Assembly: GCA_900551585.1 (NCBI GenBank) | Contig: URWU01000079.1 | Location: forward strand, 1 to 7,053 | Reading direction: 5' to 3' | DNA length: 7,053 nt | From: an uncultured Alphaproteobacteria bacterium | GTDB lineage: Bacteria > Pseudomonadota > Alphaproteobacteria > RF32 > CAG-239 | In this document: piece by piece, positions 4,674-7,053 of the stretch | Layout: every line of letters starts with the position of its first letter | How positions within the stretch are numbered: the first letter of the stretch is position 1 | The notes under the pieces: generated by a model | The model's input: the letters and a program-made list of their open reading frames with translations, nothing else | What the model was told of the DNA's origin: nothing | Databases searched by the model: none | Made by a program: the position numbers and the translations under genes

Positions 4674-6071
4674 ATGGAAGATTTAATAAACTTAATGGAA
4701 AATGCCGCTCCGAAACTGCCGGAATTCACCGTCAGCGAAATTTCGTTTGAAATCAAACGCTTTGTTGAAACCAACTTTGCACACGTTCGTATCCGCGGCG
4801 AGATTTTCGGCGGCAAAAGAGCCGATTCCGGCCACTGGTATCTGTCTTTGAAAGACGAAAATGCTGTCCTCGCCGCCGTCATTTGGAAAGGCGTTGCTTC
4901 CCGCCTGACTTTTAAACCCGAAGACGGTCTGGAAGTTATTGCCACCGGTAAAATCACCACTTTTGCCGGAAAATCTTCCTACCAGCTGGTCATCGAACAA
5001 ATGGAAGTTGCCGGAACCGGCGCTTTGCTGAAGCTTTTGGAAGAACGCAAGAAAAAATTTGCCGAAGAGGGATTGTTTGATGCGGCACATAAATTACCCA
5101 TTCCTTATCTGCCGCAAGTTATCGGTGTCGTCACTTCCGCCAGCGGCGCCGTGATTCGCGATATCATTCACCGTATCCGCGACCGTTTTCCGACGCCTGT
5201 TCTGCTTTGGCCGACCCCGGTTCAGGGCGAAGGCGCGGCAGAAAAAATTGCTTCGGCAATCGCCGGACTTAACTCTCTGCCGGAAAACGGCATTCCTCGT
5301 CCCGATGTCATTATCGTTGCCCGCGGCGGCGGCAGCCTTGAAGATTTGTGGCCTTTCAATGAAGAAGTCGTGATTCGTGCCGTTTATGCTTCGCAGATTC
5401 CGATTATCTCGGCCGTCGGCCATGAAACAGATACCATGCTTATTGACTATGTTGCCGACAAGCGCGCCCCGACCCCGACCGGCGCTGCCGAGTTTGCCGT
5501 TCCGGTTAAAGCTGAACTTTCAATACAATTAAACAATCTGGAAAGCCGCCTGTCAAACGGCATGCTGCGCTACTTATCCGAACGCCAAAACCAGCTGGAA
5601 GCCTTGCGCCGCGGTATTCCGAACCTCAGCCAGATTTTGGCTGAAATCACCCAGCGTTTTGATGACCGCATTGAACGCCTGAATCTGGCTTTTCAAAATC
5701 TGCTTGCCAACAAACAGGCCGCGGTTGAACGCATTGCCTTAAAACCTTACTACATCAAAAATATTTTTGATAAAAATCAAGAAATTTTAAAGAATTTAGC
5801 GCTTAGACTGGAGTCAGTATCAATAGATTCGGTCTTAAAGCGCGGTTTTGCCTGGGTTCGCAACCAAGATTCACAAACGGTTTATAACCTTGAGCAAGCC
5901 AAACAAGCCGCCAATTTGGAAATCAAATTTTTTGACGGCACCCTAACCGCCACTTTGTCCGATTCTCCGCTGCAACAAGCCTCTGCTCCCAAGCTTTCCG
6001 CAGCCAAACCCAAGATAAAAAAGGCGGCGCCCAAAAATGATAAAATACAAATCGATCTCTTTGACTTTTAG
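4674..6071 (+). CDS. xseA: Exodeoxyribonuclease VII large subunit
   Basis: The catalytic subunit of ExoVII, which with several XseB small subunits degrades single-stranded DNA from either end to oligonucleotides. At 465 residues it is close to family length. An N-terminal OB fold (about 15-115: FTVSEISFEIKRFVE, IRGEIFGG, GHWYLSLKD) is followed by the catalytic region with IGVVTSASGAVIRDI, RGGGSLEDLWPFNEE (about 216-230) and SAVGHETD with DKRAPTPTGAAE (about 245-273). A long helical, probably coiled-coil segment for XseB binding spans about 280-400. After a Lys/Pro/Ala linker the protein ends in QIDLFDF, which fits the beta-clamp-binding consensus. The ATG at 4674 is preferred, though its binding site (GAAG, 8 nt upstream) is weak; ATG 4695 would shorten it by 7 residues. 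The frame is open further upstream, but only antisense to the Nudix gene. The 3' end overlaps the M23 gene by 35 nt. xseB is not in the window. Confidence 0.95.
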   Translation: MEDLINLMENAAPKLPEFTVSEISFEIKRFVETNFAHVRIRGEIFGGKRADSGHWYLSLKDENAVLAAVIWKGVASRLTFKPEDGLEVIATGKITTFAGKSSYQLVIEQMEVAGTGALLKLLEERKKKFAEEGLFDAAHKLPIPYLPQVIGVVTSASGAVIRDIIHRIRDRFPTPVLLWPTPVQGEGAAEKIASAIAGLNSLPENGIPRPDVIIVARGGGSLEDLWPFNEEVVIRAVYASQIPIISAVGHETDTMLIDYVADKRAPTPTGAAEFAVPVKAELSIQLNNLESRLSNGMLRYLSERQNQLEALRRGIPNLSQILAEITQRFDDRIERLNLAFQNLLANKQAAVERIALKPYYIKNIFDKNQEILKNLALRLESVSIDSVLKRGFAWVRNQDSQTVYNLEQAKQAANLEIKFFDGTLTATLSDSPLQQASAPKLSAAKPKIKKAAPKNDKIQIDLFDF

Positions 6072-6891
6072 CCTGCTGCTTCTCGCAGCTCCTGCCGCAG
6101 CCGAAGACACGGCTCCCAACATTCGGCTTTGCGGCAAAATGGCCCAGGGCGAGGTCATTCGCGGCTATGCTCCCGGAATAACCAATGCCCGCATAAACGG
6201 CGCCAATCATCAGGTCACCAAAGACGGCAAATTTATCTTTGCCTTTCCGCGCGACCAGAAGAAAGAAGCTGTTTTACAAATAACCGAAGCTGACGGACAA
6301 ACCCGCAAATTCGACTTGAAAATTGCTCCGACTGCTTGGGACATTCAAAATCTTAAAGGCGTGCCGCCGCGTAAAGTGACACCGTCCAAAGAAGACGAAG
6401 CCGCCATTTTGTCGGAAAGAACGCTGGTCGGGGGCGCCTTAAAAGGCGACCGGCTGGAATCTTACTGGCAAAGAGGCTTTATTGAACCGGTGCACGGCCG
6501 TATCAGCGGGTACTTCGGCGGCCAGAGGATTATGAACGGCAAAAAAATGAACCCGCATGCCGGTACCGACATCGCTGCTCCTATCGGCACTAAGATTAAA
6601 GCGGCCAGCGACGGAATTATCACCCTCACCGCACCTGATACATTTTATTCCGGCAATGTGGTTGTCATCGACCACGGTCACGGTTTACAGACAATTTATG
6701 CCCATATGAACGAAATCTATGTCAAACAGGGACAAAGCGTTAAACAAGGCGAAATTATCGGCGAAGTAGGCAAAACCGGACGCGTTACCGGTCCGCATTT
6801 GCACTGGGGCGCTTCGCTGCGCAATACCAGATTCAACCCCTATTCATTATTAAATCTTACCGCTAATAATGATTTTTGTTTTAATTTATAA
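6037..6891 (+). CDS. Secreted M23 (LytM-type) zinc metallopeptidase
   Basis: A 284-residue exported peptidase of family M23, expected to cut peptidoglycan cross-bridges in the periplasm or to act with a division or envelope partner. A Sec signal peptide is clear: basic MIKYK, a hydrophobic core to about residue 18, and a likely cleavage at AAA-ED (22/23). Residues 29-97 look like a beta-rich N-terminal domain. The M23 fold begins at about 148 (GFIEPVHGRISGYFGGQR). Zinc ligands are H174 and D178 (HAGTD) and H256 (HLHWG), with catalytic histidines H223 (YAHM) and H254. All are present, so the enzyme should be active rather than a degenerate activator. The ATG at 6037 lies inside the end of xseA; only a weak AAGG about 12 nt upstream is seen, so coupling to xseA translation is likely. 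There is no transmembrane helix after the signal peptide and no coiled coil. Confidence 0.93.
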   Translation: MIKYKSISLTFSLLLLAAPAAAEDTAPNIRLCGKMAQGEVIRGYAPGITNARINGANHQVTKDGKFIFAFPRDQKKEAVLQITEADGQTRKFDLKIAPTAWDIQNLKGVPPRKVTPSKEDEAAILSERTLVGGALKGDRLESYWQRGFIEPVHGRISGYFGGQRIMNGKKMNPHAGTDIAAPIGTKIKAASDGIITLTAPDTFYSGNVVVIDHGHGLQTIYAHMNEIYVKQGQSVKQGEIIGEVGKTGRVTGPHLHWGASLRNTRFNPYSLLNLTANNDFCFNL

Positions 6892-6905
6892 ACATTTAGT
6901 ATAAA
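6877..6905 (+). promoter_or_regulatory. Candidate promoter of the response-regulator gene
   Basis: TATAAA (6900-6905, 5 of 6) lies 17 bp after TTGTTT (6877-6882, 3 of 6), across the end of the M23 gene. It would start transcription about 30 nt before the next ATG. No terminator hairpin separates the two genes, so cotranscription is also possible. The -35 is poor. Confidence 0.3.
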
Positions 6906-6943
6906 ATAATTTTTGGGATACAAGGTTTTACAAGAGGCACAAA

Positions 6944-7035
6944 ATGAGTGAAAACATACGCCGTAGTATAAATTGGGACTCTATCACCTGTTTGATTGTT
7001 GATGATGATAAATTTTCGCGCACCTTTATCAAAAC
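6944..7035 (+). CDS. Start of a response-regulator receiver-domain protein (partial)
   Basis: The gene starts at ATG 6944 with a good AGAGG (6933-6937) 6 nt upstream. About 30 genuine residues are visible, containing TCLIVDDDKFSRTFIK. This is the first beta strand and acidic pocket of a CheY-like receiver domain (IVDDD, where the Asp cluster binds Mg2+ for phosphotransfer), after a short leader MSENIRRSINWDSI. The phosphoacceptor Asp, the output domain and the partner kinase are all beyond the contig. The frame stays open to base 7053, but 7036-7053 match a sequencing adapter, so the residues CLLYT they would encode should be discarded. The receiver assignment rests on one short motif and is therefore moderate. 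Confidence 0.7.
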
Positions 7036-7053
7036 CTGTCTCTTATACACATC
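7036..7053. other. Tn5/Nextera mosaic-end adapter remnant (artefact)
   Basis: The last 18 bases, CTGTCTCTTATACACATC, are identical to the first 18 of 19 bases of the Nextera transposase adapter read-through sequence (the reverse complement of the Tn5 mosaic end). Its position exactly at the contig end indicates untrimmed library adapter and not genome. Confidence 0.93.

Noticed and set aside
7036..7053. Inverted-repeat end of a Tn5-like transposon
   Set aside because: The match is to the engineered mosaic end used in library preparation, located exactly at the contig edge, with no transposase nearby.

Overview
This looks like a chromosomal segment of a moderately AT-rich alphaproteobacterium, and every identifiable gene is a core or housekeeping gene. 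The supporting evidence is the mtaB-ftsY gene pair, an NG-only FtsY, an ExoVII large subunit ending in a QxxLF-type tail, and a secreted M23 peptidase of a type I associate with this class. A Q-type L-lactate dehydrogenase suggests a fermentative, possibly host-associated, lifestyle. The lineage and lifestyle are inferred from protein features, not from a database search.

Layout, left to right. (1) 2-334: C-terminal part of an unidentified protein with a very acidic tail, closed by a strong intrinsic terminator (356-385). (2) 539-1492: ldh, with a 5' leader that can fold. (3) 1519-1563: a perfect 13-bp hairpin with a T-run. It buries the Shine-Dalgarno of mtaB, and a candidate promoter lies in its 5' half and loop. 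(4) 1566-3540: mtaB and ftsY overlap by 8 nt; this MtaB ends before the usual TRAM domain. (5) 3559-4573, minus strand: a Nudix hydrolase and an HD-domain protein, also overlapping by 8 nt and convergent with ftsY. (6) 4674-6891: xseA and an exported M23 peptidase gene overlapping by 35 nt, divergent from the Nudix gene. (7) 6944 to the end: the first codons of a response-regulator-like gene.

The genes cover pyruvate/lactate redox balance (ldh), tRNA A37 hypermodification (mtaB), co-translational membrane targeting (ftsY), possible nucleotide clean-up (Nudix/HD), DNA repair (xseA), cell-wall remodelling (M23) and signalling (the last gene). I see no mobile element, CRISPR array, tRNA, rRNA or defence system. 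The most notable points are the mtaB leader arrangement, the TRAM-less MtaB, the clamp-motif-like XseA C-terminus, and the last 18 bases, which match the Tn5/Nextera mosaic-end adapter and are most likely not genomic. I found no convincing previously undescribed system.
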